A program made the translations under genes and the position numbers. DNA of 15,705 bases from Pseudomonadota bacterium (GTDB lineage: Bacteria; Pseudomonadota; Alphaproteobacteria; Rhodospirillales; 2-02-FULL-58-16). Of this stretch, positions 5,837 through 15,393 are shown one piece after another. The stretch covers positions 1 through 15,705 of the forward strand of contig JADFHR010000048.1 in NCBI GenBank assembly GCA_022567015.1. The letters are read 5' to 3'. Under the pieces are notes generated by a model. That model saw only the letters and a list, made by a program, of their open reading frames with translations. It was not told the DNA's origin and searched no databases. The stretch's first letter is position 1; each line of letters opens with the position of its first letter.

Positions 5837-7510
5837 GTGGACACCATCATGCAGGCCCTGAGGAATCTGGGCCCCATGCGCCTGGCGGTGATGGGAGGCG
5901 TGGGCGTTGCCCTGATCGCCTTTTTCATCTTTTTGACCGCCCGGCTGACGACCTCGCCGATGGCCCTTCTGTATGGCGACCTGGATTTGGGCGATTCGTC
6001 GCGTATCGTGGCCCAACTGGAAAGCACGAAGACGCCATACGAACTGCGCAACGGCGGCACCCAGGTCTACGTCTCCGAGGACACCGTGTTCAGGCTGCGC
6101 ATGAGCATGGCGGACCAGGGTTTGCCCAACGGCGGCACCATCGGCTACGAGATCTTCGACAATGCCGATTCGCTGGGCACCACCAACTTCGTCCAGAACA
6201 TCAACCTGTCGCGCGCCCTGGAAGGCGAGTTGGGCCGCACCATCCGCACATTGGGCAGCGTGCGTTCGGCCCGCGTGCACCTGGTGATGCCGAGGCGGCG
6301 GCTGTTCAGCCGCGAGGTGCAAAAACCCAGCGCCTCGGTCATCCTCAGGATGCGCGGCGCCGGCCGCCTCGACAAGTCGCAGGTGATGGCCATCCAACAC
6401 CTTGTCGCCGCCGCCGTACCGTCGTTGATCCCGAGCCGCATTTCCATCGTCGATGACAAGGGCACCCTGCTGGCCCGCGGCTTCGACGACGACGGCCCGG
6501 GCGCCCTGGCCGCCAAGGCCGAGGAACGGCGGCGGGCCTTCGAGGGCCGTCTCGCCCGGACCATCGAGGAACTGCTCGAGAAGACCGTGGGATTCGGCAA
6601 GGTACGCGCCGAAATATCGGCCGATATGGACTTCGACCGCATCAGCACCACCGAGGAATGGTACGACCCCGACGGCCAGGTGGTGCGCTCGACCCAGAGC
6701 ACCGAGGAGACGTCGAGCAGCAGGGACGCCGAGGGAAATATGCCGGTCAGCGTGGCCGGCAACCTGCCCGACCCGAACCTGGGCAGCGGCGACAACGTCA
6801 GCAGGAGCACGTCTGAAAGCCGCATCGAGGAGACCGTCAACTTCGAGATTTCGAAGAAGGTCATCAACCATGTGCGCGAATCCGGCGTCGTCCACCGGCT
6901 CTCGGTCGCCGTGCTGGTGGACGGTTCCCGCAAGTTCGCGGCCGACGGCAATATCACCTACCAGCCGCGCAGCGAGGCCGAAATGGAGTTGCTCGCGACA
7001 CTGGTGCGCACCGCCATCGGCTTCAGCGTCGACCGGGGTGACACGGTCGAGGTCATCAATATGGAGTTCGCGGACGTTGACGACTCCGAGGAACAGCCCC
7101 TGGAACTGTTCTTCGGCCTGGAAAAGAACGACCTCCTGCGCATGGCGGAGATCCTGGTCCTGAGCATCGTCGCCATCCTGGTCATACTGTTGGTGGTCCG
7201 GCCTCTTGTTACCCGGGCCTTCGAGGCCATTCCCGCGGCGGTCCCGGGGGGCGGCGCAAACCTGCTTACCGATCAGGCCAGCGCCACACCGGCCCTGTCC
7301 GGCCCCGGTAGCGGCGCGGTGCAGGCGCCGGGCGCGAGCGCGCCGGCCGAAGAAGAACATTTCGAGGAACTGATCGACATCGACCGGGTCGAGGGCCGGG
7401 TCAAGGCTTCGTCGGTGAAAAAGGTGGGCGAGATCGTCGACAAGCACCCCGAGGAAGCCCTTTCCATAGTGCGGTCCTGGATGTACCAGGACGGCCGGCC
7501 GGCAACCTGA
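5837..7510 (+). CDS. fliF: Flagellar MS-ring protein FliF
   Basis: FliF forms the MS ring in the inner membrane, the base on which rotor and export gate assemble. The 557-residue protein has the expected layout: a first membrane segment at ~13-35, ring-building periplasmic domains (including LYGDLDLGD and ALEGELGRTIRTLGSVRSAR), a second membrane segment at ~436-454 (MAEILVLSIVAILVILLVV), and a cytoplasmic C-terminal tail. The last ~49 residues (LIDIDRVEGRVKASSVKK ... SIVRSWMYQD) are the FliG-binding helices and look intact. GTG 5837 is favoured because AGGGGAG ends 4 nt before it; the in-frame ATG at 5849 is further away. It is the first gene of the downstream operon. The TGA stop is followed directly, in the same frame, by the remnant of fliG. 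Confidence 0.94.
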   Translation: MDTIMQALRNLGPMRLAVMGGVGVALIAFFIFLTARLTTSPMALLYGDLDLGDSSRIVAQLESTKTPYELRNGGTQVYVSEDTVFRLRMSMADQGLPNGGTIGYEIFDNADSLGTTNFVQNINLSRALEGELGRTIRTLGSVRSARVHLVMPRRRLFSREVQKPSASVILRMRGAGRLDKSQVMAIQHLVAAAVPSLIPSRISIVDDKGTLLARGFDDDGPGALAAKAEERRRAFEGRLARTIEELLEKTVGFGKVRAEISADMDFDRISTTEEWYDPDGQVVRSTQSTEETSSSRDAEGNMPVSVAGNLPDPNLGSGDNVSRSTSESRIEETVNFEISKKVINHVRESGVVHRLSVAVLVDGSRKFAADGNITYQPRSEAEMELLATLVRTAIGFSVDRGDTVEVINMEFADVDDSEEQPLELFFGLEKNDLLRMAEILVLSIVAILVILLVVRPLVTRAFEAIPAAVPGGGANLLTDQASATPALSGPGSGAVQAPGASAPAEEEHFEELIDIDRVEGRVKASSVKKVGEIVDKHPEEALSIVRSWMYQDGRPAT

Positions 7511-7582
7511 GCCAAGGCCCTGGCCGACAACGGCAAGATCATGATCTCCAGCGGCGGCGAAGACGACGAACTGGTGTATTAG
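7511..7582 (+). pseudogene. fliG: 3' remnant of fliG (rotor switch protein), rest deleted
   Basis: Between the fliF stop and fliH lies an open stretch of 23 codons plus TAG with no start codon of its own near the front. It encodes ALADNGKIMISSGGEDDE followed by LVY. This matches the extreme C-terminus of FliG proteins, which typically end in a LA..G.I.I..GGED-like pattern. FliG is normally ~330-350 residues and encoded between fliF and fliH, so roughly 310-325 codons are missing. The remnant is in frame with fliF, separated only by the TGA at 7508-7510. The lost part includes the FliF-binding, FliM-binding and torque-generating regions, so it cannot work as FliG. A real deletion and an assembly error are both possible. 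Confidence 0.82.
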
Positions 7583-7597
7583 GCGAATGTCACGGAC

Positions 7598-8638
7598 ATG
7601 ACGGCGGTAAAAAAATTCCTCTTCAATACGACCTTCGACTCCTCGGAGACAGGCGAAGGGGAAGCGAACCAGGAACACCCCGAAGGCGGGATCCCGACGT
7701 TCAGCCAGGCGGACGTGGACGCGGCGCGCGAGGAAGGCTTTGCCGCGGGTAAGGAAGAGGGGATCCGCGCCGCCGCGACCACCACCGAACACCACATCAC
7801 GGAGTCCCTGACGGTGCTTATGGAGCGCCTGTCCGAACTTTTCCGGATGCAGGACGAAGCCAACACCGACACCGCCCGCAACGCCATCACCGTGGCCATC
7901 ACCATCGCCCGCAAGATGTTTCCCGACCTCGCCTCGCGCAACGCCCTGGGCGAGGTGGAAAGGGTGGCCGAGACGGCCATGGAGAAGGTGTTGAACGATT
8001 CCCCGGTGGTCGTGCGTGTGAACCCCGAGTTGCGCGATCCCCTGGCCCAACGGATCGACGCCCACACCGCCGGCACCGCCGCCGAAGGCAGGGTAACGGT
8101 ATCGGGGGATGCCGATCTGCCGATGGGCGACTGCCGCATAGAATGGCGCGACGGCGGCGCCGAGCGGGACACCGCCGCCATGTGGAAGGGCATCGACGCG
8201 ATCATCGAGCGCAACATGGGTTGCGACGCCGAAACCTCGGACCCGGGCGCCGGCCGGGAGCGCGCCGAGGCGGCCCCCGACGGCGCGCCCGAAGCGCCAG
8301 TCGAAAGCGCGCAAGGACCGACCGTGCCCCATCCGCAGGACGGCGCCGATGCCGAGACGGATGAAAACAGGGACGTTTCGGAACCGGCGGCCGAAGGGAC
8401 GCCGGACATCGCGCCACCGGGCGGCCCCGCGGCGGTCGCCGGGGAGGCCGGAGAAACACCCGCCGAGGGCGCCGACAGCGGCGCCGACGCAGCCGCCGGC
8501 GAACCACGCGCCGAGGGCGCAGAAGGCGATGCCGGTAACGGCCGGGATGACGCCGGTGATGGCGGCGTAAACGAAACGCCGGCCGACACCGGCCATGCCG
8601 GCGCCCAAGAGACGACCGCCGCCACGACGGGCGGTTAA
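7598..8638 (+). CDS. fliH: Flagellar export ATPase regulator FliH, with acidic tail
   Basis: FliH is the peripheral stalk that binds the ATPase FliI and links it to FliN at the C ring. The evidence is position between fliG and fliN, an N-terminal helical part with a Gly-spaced motif (AAREEGFAAGKEEGIRAA near residues 42-59), and the conserved C-terminal half (NAITVAITIARKMFPDL, VVVRVNPELRDPL, DADLPMGDCRIEWRDGG, MWKGIDAI ending near residue 208). A further ~137 residues made mostly of Ala, Gly, Glu, Asp and Pro follow, so the protein is 346 residues against the usual ~210-240. That tail is low complexity and acidic and matches nothing I know. The ribosome binding site before ATG 7598 is weak; the gene starts 15 bp after the fliG remnant. 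Confidence 0.85.
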   Translation: MTAVKKFLFNTTFDSSETGEGEANQEHPEGGIPTFSQADVDAAREEGFAAGKEEGIRAAATTTEHHITESLTVLMERLSELFRMQDEANTDTARNAITVAITIARKMFPDLASRNALGEVERVAETAMEKVLNDSPVVVRVNPELRDPLAQRIDAHTAGTAAEGRVTVSGDADLPMGDCRIEWRDGGAERDTAAMWKGIDAIIERNMGCDAETSDPGAGRERAEAAPDGAPEAPVESAQGPTVPHPQDGADAETDENRDVSEPAAEGTPDIAPPGGPAAVAGEAGETPAEGADSGADAAAGEPRAEGAEGDAGNGRDDAGDGGVNETPADTGHAGAQETTAATTGG

Positions 8639-8660
8639 CCTCTGGTCCAAGGAGCCGACT

Positions 8661-9026
8661 ATGGCTGAAGAGAAAGAGCTCGAACTCGCGGAACTCGAAG
8701 AGGGCGAGGTCGAACCGGCGGCCGCGAAAGCGGAGGCGGAACCGAAGAAGGCCTCCGACGACCCCGCTTTGCCACGCAATGCCAAGGACCTGGAGGCGGT
8801 CTACGACATACCGGTCCAGGTATCCGCCGTGCTTGGAAAGTCGACCATGCAGGTAAGCCAACTGCTCAAGCTGGGCCGTGGCGCCGTCGTCGAACTCGAC
8901 CGCAAGGTGGGAGAGGCGATCGATATCTACGTCAACAACCGCCTTGTCGCCCGCGGCGAAGTGGTGGTTATCGATGATCGCCTCGGCGTGACGATGACCG
9001 AGATCATCAAAACCGACCGGGTGTAA
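8661..9026 (+). CDS. fliN: Flagellar motor switch protein FliN
   Basis: FliN forms the lower rim of the C ring with FliM and docks the FliH-FliI export complex. The 121-residue protein has a charged Glu/Ala/Lys-rich N-terminal segment (~1-40) and a single SpoA (surface presentation of antigens) domain from ~45 to the end: VYDIPVQVSAVLGKSTMQV, LLKLGRGAVVELDRKVGE, IYVNNRLVARGEVVVIDD and LGVTMTEII. ATG 8661 is chosen because AAGGAG at 8649-8654 lies 6 nt upstream; the frame extends further upstream but into the end of fliH. It is packed between fliH (22 bp) and motA (11 bp). Confidence 0.95.
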   Translation: MAEEKELELAELEEGEVEPAAAKAEAEPKKASDDPALPRNAKDLEAVYDIPVQVSAVLGKSTMQVSQLLKLGRGAVVELDRKVGEAIDIYVNNRLVARGEVVVIDDRLGVTMTEIIKTDRV

Positions 9027-9037
9027 AGGCGGATCCC

Positions 9038-10093
9038 ATGGCACAAGGCGGCGCACGTACGATGGCACCGGGCGGACCGAAACCCGCCACCCCTGGCGGC
9101 GCACGTACGATGGCACCGGGCGGACCGAAACCCGCCACCCCCAGCGGCGCACATACGATGGCACCGGGCGGGGCGAAACCCGCCACCCCCAGCGGCGCAC
9201 ATACGATGGCACCGGGCGGGGCGAAACCCGCCACCCCTGGCGGCGCGCCCGCGACGGCAGGTGGCCGAGCGAAGGCGCGCGCCGGCGAAATCCCGAACTT
9301 CCGCGCCGGCCGGACCAAGTCGGTCATGGACCTGGGCACGATCATCGGTCTGATTTGCGGTTTCGGGCTGGTGATCACCGCCATCGTCATGGGCGGATCG
9401 GCGAAATCGTTTATCAACGCGCCGGCGATTCTGATCGTTCTGGGCGGCACCTTCGCCATCACCACCGTTTGCTTTTCGCTGCCGGAAATGTCCCGCAGCG
9501 CACAGGTCATTGCGAAAACCATTTTCCACACCAACCGCGACCCGGAGGAAGCCGCGATCCTGGTGCTGCAGATCGCCGAGATGGCGCGCAAGCAAGGGGT
9601 CCTCTCGCTGCAGAACGTGCTCGGCTCGCTTAAGCGGGAACCGTTCCTGCACAAAGGCGTGACCATGGTCGTCGACGGCACGCCCGGCGAGGAAGTGGAA
9701 AACATCATGCGCCAGGACCTGCACGCCACCGTCCAGCGTCACAACAAGAGCACCAACGTCCTGCGCAAGGCGGCCGAGTTCGCCCCGGCGATGGGCTTGA
9801 TCGGCACCCTCATCGGCTTGGTGCAGATGCTCGCCAACCTGGACGACCCGTCCTCGATCGGCCCCAGCATGGCGGTGGCGCTGCTCACCACGTTTTACGG
9901 CGCCGTGCTCGCCAACATGGTCTTCACGCCCCTGGCCGCGAAGCTGGAGCGCAACTCGGTTGAAGAGGCCCTTGTCCACAACGTCTATCTGATGGGAGCG
10001 GCCTCCATCGGCAGGCAGGAGAACCCCCGCCGGCTCGAGATGCTGCTGAACAGCATCCTGCCACCGTCAAAGCGCGTGCAGTACTTCGACTAG
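9038..10093 (+). CDS. motA: Flagellar stator protein MotA (PomA-type) with repetitive N-terminal extension
   Basis: MotA forms the outer ring of the ion-driven stator around MotB and presses on the rotor. From Met97 the protein resembles the short PomA/MotA type (255 residues) with four membrane segments: ~98-116, 126-146, 245-266 and 276-296. The conserved EFAPAMGLIGTLIGLVQML and AVALLTTFYGAVLANMVF are present. The first 96 residues are an Ala/Gly/Pro/Thr-rich extension containing four 16-residue repeats. ATG 9038 is supported by the continuous coding frame, but the ATG of each repeat and Met97 (9326) are other in-frame starts. Counting from Met97, R88 and K89 of PomA are kept (R184, K185), while D31 is Asn127 and E96 is Gln192. 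No motB is present in the window; the partner must be elsewhere. Confidence 0.88.
   Translation: MAQGGARTMAPGGPKPATPGGARTMAPGGPKPATPSGAHTMAPGGAKPATPSGAHTMAPGGAKPATPGGAPATAGGRAKARAGEIPNFRAGRTKSVMDLGTIIGLICGFGLVITAIVMGGSAKSFINAPAILIVLGGTFAITTVCFSLPEMSRSAQVIAKTIFHTNRDPEEAAILVLQIAEMARKQGVLSLQNVLGSLKREPFLHKGVTMVVDGTPGEEVENIMRQDLHATVQRHNKSTNVLRKAAEFAPAMGLIGTLIGLVQMLANLDDPSSIGPSMAVALLTTFYGAVLANMVFTPLAAKLERNSVEEALVHNVYLMGAASIGRQENPRRLEMLLNSILPPSKRVQYFD
9047..9238 (+). repeat. Four 48-bp in-frame tandem repeats in motA
   Basis: Units are 9047-9094, 9095-9142, 9143-9190 and 9191-9238, followed by a short partial copy. Each encodes 16 residues: GGARTMAPGGPKPATP twice, then SGAHTMAPGGAKPATP twice. Units 1 and 2 differ by one base, as do units 3 and 4, while the pairs differ at several positions. 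This suggests two rounds of duplication, the later one recent. Every unit contains an in-frame ATG. Confidence 0.97.
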
Positions 10094-10118
10094 CTGTACC
10101 GCTTGGGAGAGGTGAAAC

Positions 10119-11456
<1,338 letters not shown>

Positions 11457-11505
11457 GCCTGGGACGTCACCCCGAAGAAACTGAAAGCGAAGGCATCAGG
11501 CGGTC

Positions 11506-13626
11506 ATGGCCGAGGCTTCCCCCGCAACGGCACCGGTAGAGGGAACGCGCACCAGCGTGCGCGAACTCTTGCTGGCGGCTGGACGCCGCAGCGACATCGC
11601 GCTGGCGCTGGGCGTCATCACCATTCTGGTGGTGCTGATCCTGCCCCTGCCCACGTGGCTGCTGGACCTGGGCCTGGCGATTTCCATCACCTTTTCCGTG
11701 CTCGTTCTGATGACCGCCCTGTTCATCGAGACGCCCCTTGATTTCAACACCTTCCCGACGGTCCTTTTGCTCGCCACCATGCTCCGCCTGGCCCTCAACG
11801 TGGCCTCCACGCGGCTGATTCTCGCCAACGGCCACGAAGGAACCGACGCCGCCGGGCGCGTCATCGAGGCCTTCGGCGGCTTTGTCATGGGCGGCAACTT
11901 CGTCATCGGCATCATCGTCTTCGCCATCCTGGTCATCATCAACTTCATCGTCATCACCAAGGGCTCGGGCCGCATCGCCGAGGTTTCCGCCCGTTTCACC
12001 CTTGACGCCATGCCGGGCAAGCAGATGGCCATCGACGCCGACCTGTCGACCGGACTGATCGACGAAGACGAGGCGCGCACCCGGCGCCGGACCCTGGAGG
12101 ACGAAAGCACCTTCTTCGGCGCCATGGACGGCGCCGCCAAGTTCGTGCGCGGCGACGCCATCGCCGGTCTGCTGATCACGTTCATCAACATCATCGGCGG
12201 CATGATCATCGGCGTCGCCCAGAAGGGCATCAGCTTCTCCCAAGCGGCCGACACCTATACGCGCCTCACGGTGGGCGACGGCCTGGTCACGCAAATCCCG
12301 GCCCTGATCGTCTCCACCGCCGCCGGTCTGATGGTCACCAAGGCGGGCATCCGCGGCGCAACGGATAAGGCCTTGTTCGGGCAGCTCGGCGGCCAGCCCA
12401 GGGCCCTGGCCTTGTGTTCCATCCTGCTCGGCGCCCTGGCCCTCCTGCCGGGCATACCCATGGTGCCGTTTTTGTTCCTCACCGGCATCACGGGAGGGAT
12501 GGCGTGGCACATCACCAAGCGGGAAGCGCAAAAGAAGGAAGCGGACCGCCAGCAGATCGAAGACACGATCGAAACGGCGTCGACGGCCGAAGAGCCCATA
12601 TCCGCGGCCCTCAGAATCGACTACCTGCGGCTCGAGCTGGGCTACGGGCTGCTGTCCCTGATCAGCGCCCCCCGCGAGGGCCAGCGGCTGACCGATCAGA
12701 TCAAGGCCCTGCGCCGGCAGTTGGCGGCCGACATCGGCTTCGTCATGCCCTCGGTGCGCATCCAGGACAACATGCAGTTGCCCGCCAATACGTACGTTAT
12801 CCGGGTCAAGGAGATCGAGTCCGGGCGCGGGGATCTGAGGCCCAACATGCTCCTGGTCATGGACCCCCGCGGCGAGGACATCACCTTGGCGGGGGAAAAG
12901 ACCAAGGAGCCCACGTTCGGCCTGCCGGCCCTATGGATCGACGAATCGAACCGCGAGGAGGCCCTGTTCCGCGGCTACACCGTGGTCGAGGTGGCCACCG
13001 TCATCACCACCCACCTGACCGAGGTGATCAAGGACAACATGGCCGAGCTGTTGTCGTACGCCGAGACCCAGAAACTTCTGGACGAATTGGACAAGGAGCA
13101 TCAGAAACTGATCGGGGAAATGGTTCCCAACCAGATTTCGTTGGGCGGCGTCCAGCGGGTGCTGCAAAACCTGTTGGCGGAACGGGTTTCCATCCGCGAC
13201 CTGCCGACCATCCTCGAAGGCATTTCCGAAGCCTGCGGCCAGAGCCGCAACGTCGCCATGATCACCGAACACGTCCGCTCCCGACTGGCGCGCCAGATCA
13301 GCAACATGAGCACCAACGAACAAGGCTATATCCCCCTCGTCACCCTGTCGCCAGAATGGGAGCAGACGTTCGCCGAATCCGTGGTCGGCACCGGCGAGGA
13401 CCGCCAGCTTTCCCTGCCGCCGAGCCGCCTGCAGGAATTCATCGCCGCCCTTCGCAACACCTTCGAACGGCAGGCCATGATGGGCGAAACCCCGGTGCTT
13501 TTGACCAGCCCGGCGATTCGTCCCTTCGTACGGTCCATCGTGGAACGCTTCCGTCCCATGACCGTGGTCATGTCGCAGAACGAAGTGCACCCCAAGGCCC
13601 GCATCAAGACCGTGGGACAGATTTAA
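11506..13626 (+). CDS. flhA: Flagellar export gate protein FlhA
   Basis: FlhA is the large membrane subunit of the flagellar type III export gate; its cytoplasmic domain forms a ring that receives chaperone-substrate complexes. The 706-residue length is normal. Several membrane segments occupy ~30-330 (for example IALALGVITILVVLILPL and NFVIGIIVFAILVIINFIVI). The conserved cytoplasmic loop carries GKQMAIDADLSTGLIDEDEA (171-190) and MDGAAKFVRGDAIAGLLITF (207-226), including Asp208, which is key to proton-driven export in Salmonella. A linker near 340-360 leads to the soluble C-terminal domain. The start is chosen by homology; the ribosome binding site is weak. It lies 49 bp after flbD and 7 bp before flhF. 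Confidence 0.97.
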   Translation: MAEASPATAPVEGTRTSVRELLLAAGRRSDIALALGVITILVVLILPLPTWLLDLGLAISITFSVLVLMTALFIETPLDFNTFPTVLLLATMLRLALNVASTRLILANGHEGTDAAGRVIEAFGGFVMGGNFVIGIIVFAILVIINFIVITKGSGRIAEVSARFTLDAMPGKQMAIDADLSTGLIDEDEARTRRRTLEDESTFFGAMDGAAKFVRGDAIAGLLITFINIIGGMIIGVAQKGISFSQAADTYTRLTVGDGLVTQIPALIVSTAAGLMVTKAGIRGATDKALFGQLGGQPRALALCSILLGALALLPGIPMVPFLFLTGITGGMAWHITKREAQKKEADRQQIEDTIETASTAEEPISAALRIDYLRLELGYGLLSLISAPREGQRLTDQIKALRRQLAADIGFVMPSVRIQDNMQLPANTYVIRVKEIESGRGDLRPNMLLVMDPRGEDITLAGEKTKEPTFGLPALWIDESNREEALFRGYTVVEVATVITTHLTEVIKDNMAELLSYAETQKLLDELDKEHQKLIGEMVPNQISLGGVQRVLQNLLAERVSIRDLPTILEGISEACGQSRNVAMITEHVRSRLARQISNMSTNEQGYIPLVTLSPEWEQTFAESVVGTGEDRQLSLPPSRLQEFIAALRNTFERQAMMGETPVLLTSPAIRPFVRSIVERFRPMTVVMSQNEVHPKARIKTVGQI

Positions 13627-13633
13627 CCGAGCC

Positions 13634-14614
13634 ATGCGCCTCAAGACCTATTCCGCACCGACCATGGCCGAAGCCATGGAAATGGCGCGCCAGGAGATGG
13701 GCGAGGACGCCATCATCGTCTCCACCCAGCGCGGCACCGGGGGCCGCGGCGCCCGGGTGACCGCGGCGTTGGAGGAGGTGCGTCCGGAGGACGCCGCCCT
13801 CGAGGAGCTGTATGAAGAGGAAAGGCCCGACGCCGTGGCGACCATCCGCCAGGCCCTCACCTTTCACGGAACGCCGCCTCGCCTCGCCGAGCGCCTGGTC
13901 CAGGCGGCCGGCGCCCTGGACACCGACGACCCGATCCTGGCCTTTGCCGGCGCCTTGGACGCCACCTTCACCTTCGCGCCGCTGCCGGAACCCGGCGCGG
14001 GCAGGCCGATCATGCTGGTCGGCCCACCCGGCGTCGGCAAAACCATCACCACGGCCAAATTGGCCGCCCGCGCCACCCTGGCCGGCACGTCCGTGCGGGT
14101 CATCACGACGGACACCCAGCGCGCCGGCGGCGTCGAACAACTGGCCGCCTTCACCCGCCTCCTGAAGCTCGACCTGGAAACCACCGACACCATCGAGAGC
14201 TTGCGCGAGGCCGTGGCGGCCGCCGACCACCCCGTCTACATCGACACGGCGGGGACCAACCCCTTCAGCGACACCGAGATGGACCACCTGAGCGGGCTTG
14301 TCCAGGCGGCGGGCGCCGAGCCCGTGCTGGTGCTGGCGGCGGGCGGAGACGCCATGGAATCCGCCGACATCGCCGCCTCGTTCGCCGCCATCGGCGCCGG
14401 CCGGCTTCTCGTCACCCGCCTCGACATGGCGCGGCGGCTGGGCAGCATCCTGGCGGCGGCCGATGCGGCGCGCATACGGTTCTCGGACGTCAGCATCACC
14501 CCCCAGGTGGCCGACGGGCTCAGTCCCATCAACCCCCTTTCCCTGGCCCGCCTGATCATGCCCCACACCCCGCAATCCCATCAAACCTCTTATCAGAGCG
14601 AGGCAGCATCATGA
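13634..14614 (+). CDS. flhF: Flagellar placement GTPase FlhF (SRP family)
   Basis: FlhF is a signal-recognition-particle-type GTPase that marks the pole where the flagellum is built. The N-terminus (MRLKTYSAPTMAEAMEMARQ ... MGEDAIIVST) is typical FlhF. The GTPase motifs follow in order: GPPGVGKT (130-137), DTQRAGG (160-166), DTAG (204-207) and TRLD (261-264, in place of TKLD). At 326 residues it is somewhat short; the B-domain linker between ~45 and 75 is brief and acidic. Its stop overlaps the flhG start by 4 bp (ATGA), so the two are probably translated together. The pair with flhG suggests a polar flagellum with controlled number. Confidence 0.94.
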   Translation: MRLKTYSAPTMAEAMEMARQEMGEDAIIVSTQRGTGGRGARVTAALEEVRPEDAALEELYEEERPDAVATIRQALTFHGTPPRLAERLVQAAGALDTDDPILAFAGALDATFTFAPLPEPGAGRPIMLVGPPGVGKTITTAKLAARATLAGTSVRVITTDTQRAGGVEQLAAFTRLLKLDLETTDTIESLREAVAAADHPVYIDTAGTNPFSDTEMDHLSGLVQAAGAEPVLVLAAGGDAMESADIAASFAAIGAGRLLVTRLDMARRLGSILAAADAARIRFSDVSITPQVADGLSPINPLSLARLIMPHTPQSHQTSYQSEAAS

Positions 14615-15390
14615 CCTCAGCACCCTCCCTCGCCCCGCGCCCGACGGTCAAGGGACGCAACATGATCGCCATCGCGTCGGGCAAGGGCGGCGTCGGCAAG
14701 ACGTGGCTGGCCATCACCCTTGCCCACGCGCTGGCGCGAAAGGGCAAGCGGACCCTCCTCTTCGACGGCGACCTTGGGCTGGCCAACCTGGACATCCAAC
14801 TGGGGCTCATGCCCGAACACGATCTGGGCGGCGTGATCGCCGGCCACCTGACGCTCAACCAGGCGGTGACGGCGTTCGAGGACGGCGGATTCGACATCAT
14901 CGCCGGTCGGTCGGGGTCCGGGGGGCTGGGCAACATGCCGACCAGCCGCCTGCAAATGCTGAGTGACGACCTGATCCTGCTGGCCGCCAACTACGACAAG
15001 GTGATCATCGATCTGGGCGGCGGTGTCGAGCGCACGGTGCGCCAGCTCACCCACGGTGTGGGCGCCTGCCTGGTGGTCGCCACCGACGAGCCGACATCGC
15101 TGACCGACGCCTACGCCTTCATCAAGATCACCCATATGGATCGCCCCGAGACCGACATCCGGATCGTCGTCAACATGGTCAAATCCGACCGCGAGGGCGA
15201 ACGCACCTACAATACCCTGCTCAAGGCCTGTGAAGGCTTCCTCAAATTCTCGCCGCCGCTTCTCGGCGTAATCCGCCGCGACCCCAAGGTGCGCGAAGCC
15301 ATCCGCAGCCAGACCTCCATCCTGACCCGTTTCCCCAACAGCGAGGCCGCCAGCGACGTGGAAGCCATCGCCGGCAGGCTGTTGACGTAG
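14611..15390 (+). CDS. flhG: Flagellar number regulator FlhG (FleN, MinD-like ATPase)
   Basis: FlhG is a MinD/ParA-type ATPase that limits flagellar number, usually by stimulating FlhF. The 259-residue protein has the deviant Walker A KGGVGKT (25-31), the switch I region LLFDGDLGLANLDIQLGL (49-66) and a Walker B-like VIIDLGGGVE (131-140). The N-terminus is short (about 17 residues before the first strand) and lacks the DQAxxLR-type motif that FlhG uses to activate FlhF in many other bacteria. The C-terminus ends soon after SQTSILTRFPNSEAASDVEA, without an obvious membrane-targeting helix. It is co-translated with flhF. MinD itself is less likely because of the location and the pairing. Confidence 0.93.
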   Translation: MTSAPSLAPRPTVKGRNMIAIASGKGGVGKTWLAITLAHALARKGKRTLLFDGDLGLANLDIQLGLMPEHDLGGVIAGHLTLNQAVTAFEDGGFDIIAGRSGSGGLGNMPTSRLQMLSDDLILLAANYDKVIIDLGGGVERTVRQLTHGVGACLVVATDEPTSLTDAYAFIKITHMDRPETDIRIVVNMVKSDREGERTYNTLLKACEGFLKFSPPLLGVIRRDPKVREAIRSQTSILTRFPNSEAASDVEAIAGRLLT

Positions 15391-15393
15391 GCC

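Noticed and set aside
5756..8785. A 1009-codon minus-strand open frame opposite fliF, the fliG remnant and fliH
   Set aside because: Its translation is Gly/Arg/His/Val-rich without recognisable domains and it lies opposite clearly conserved genes. It results from high-GC codon bias.
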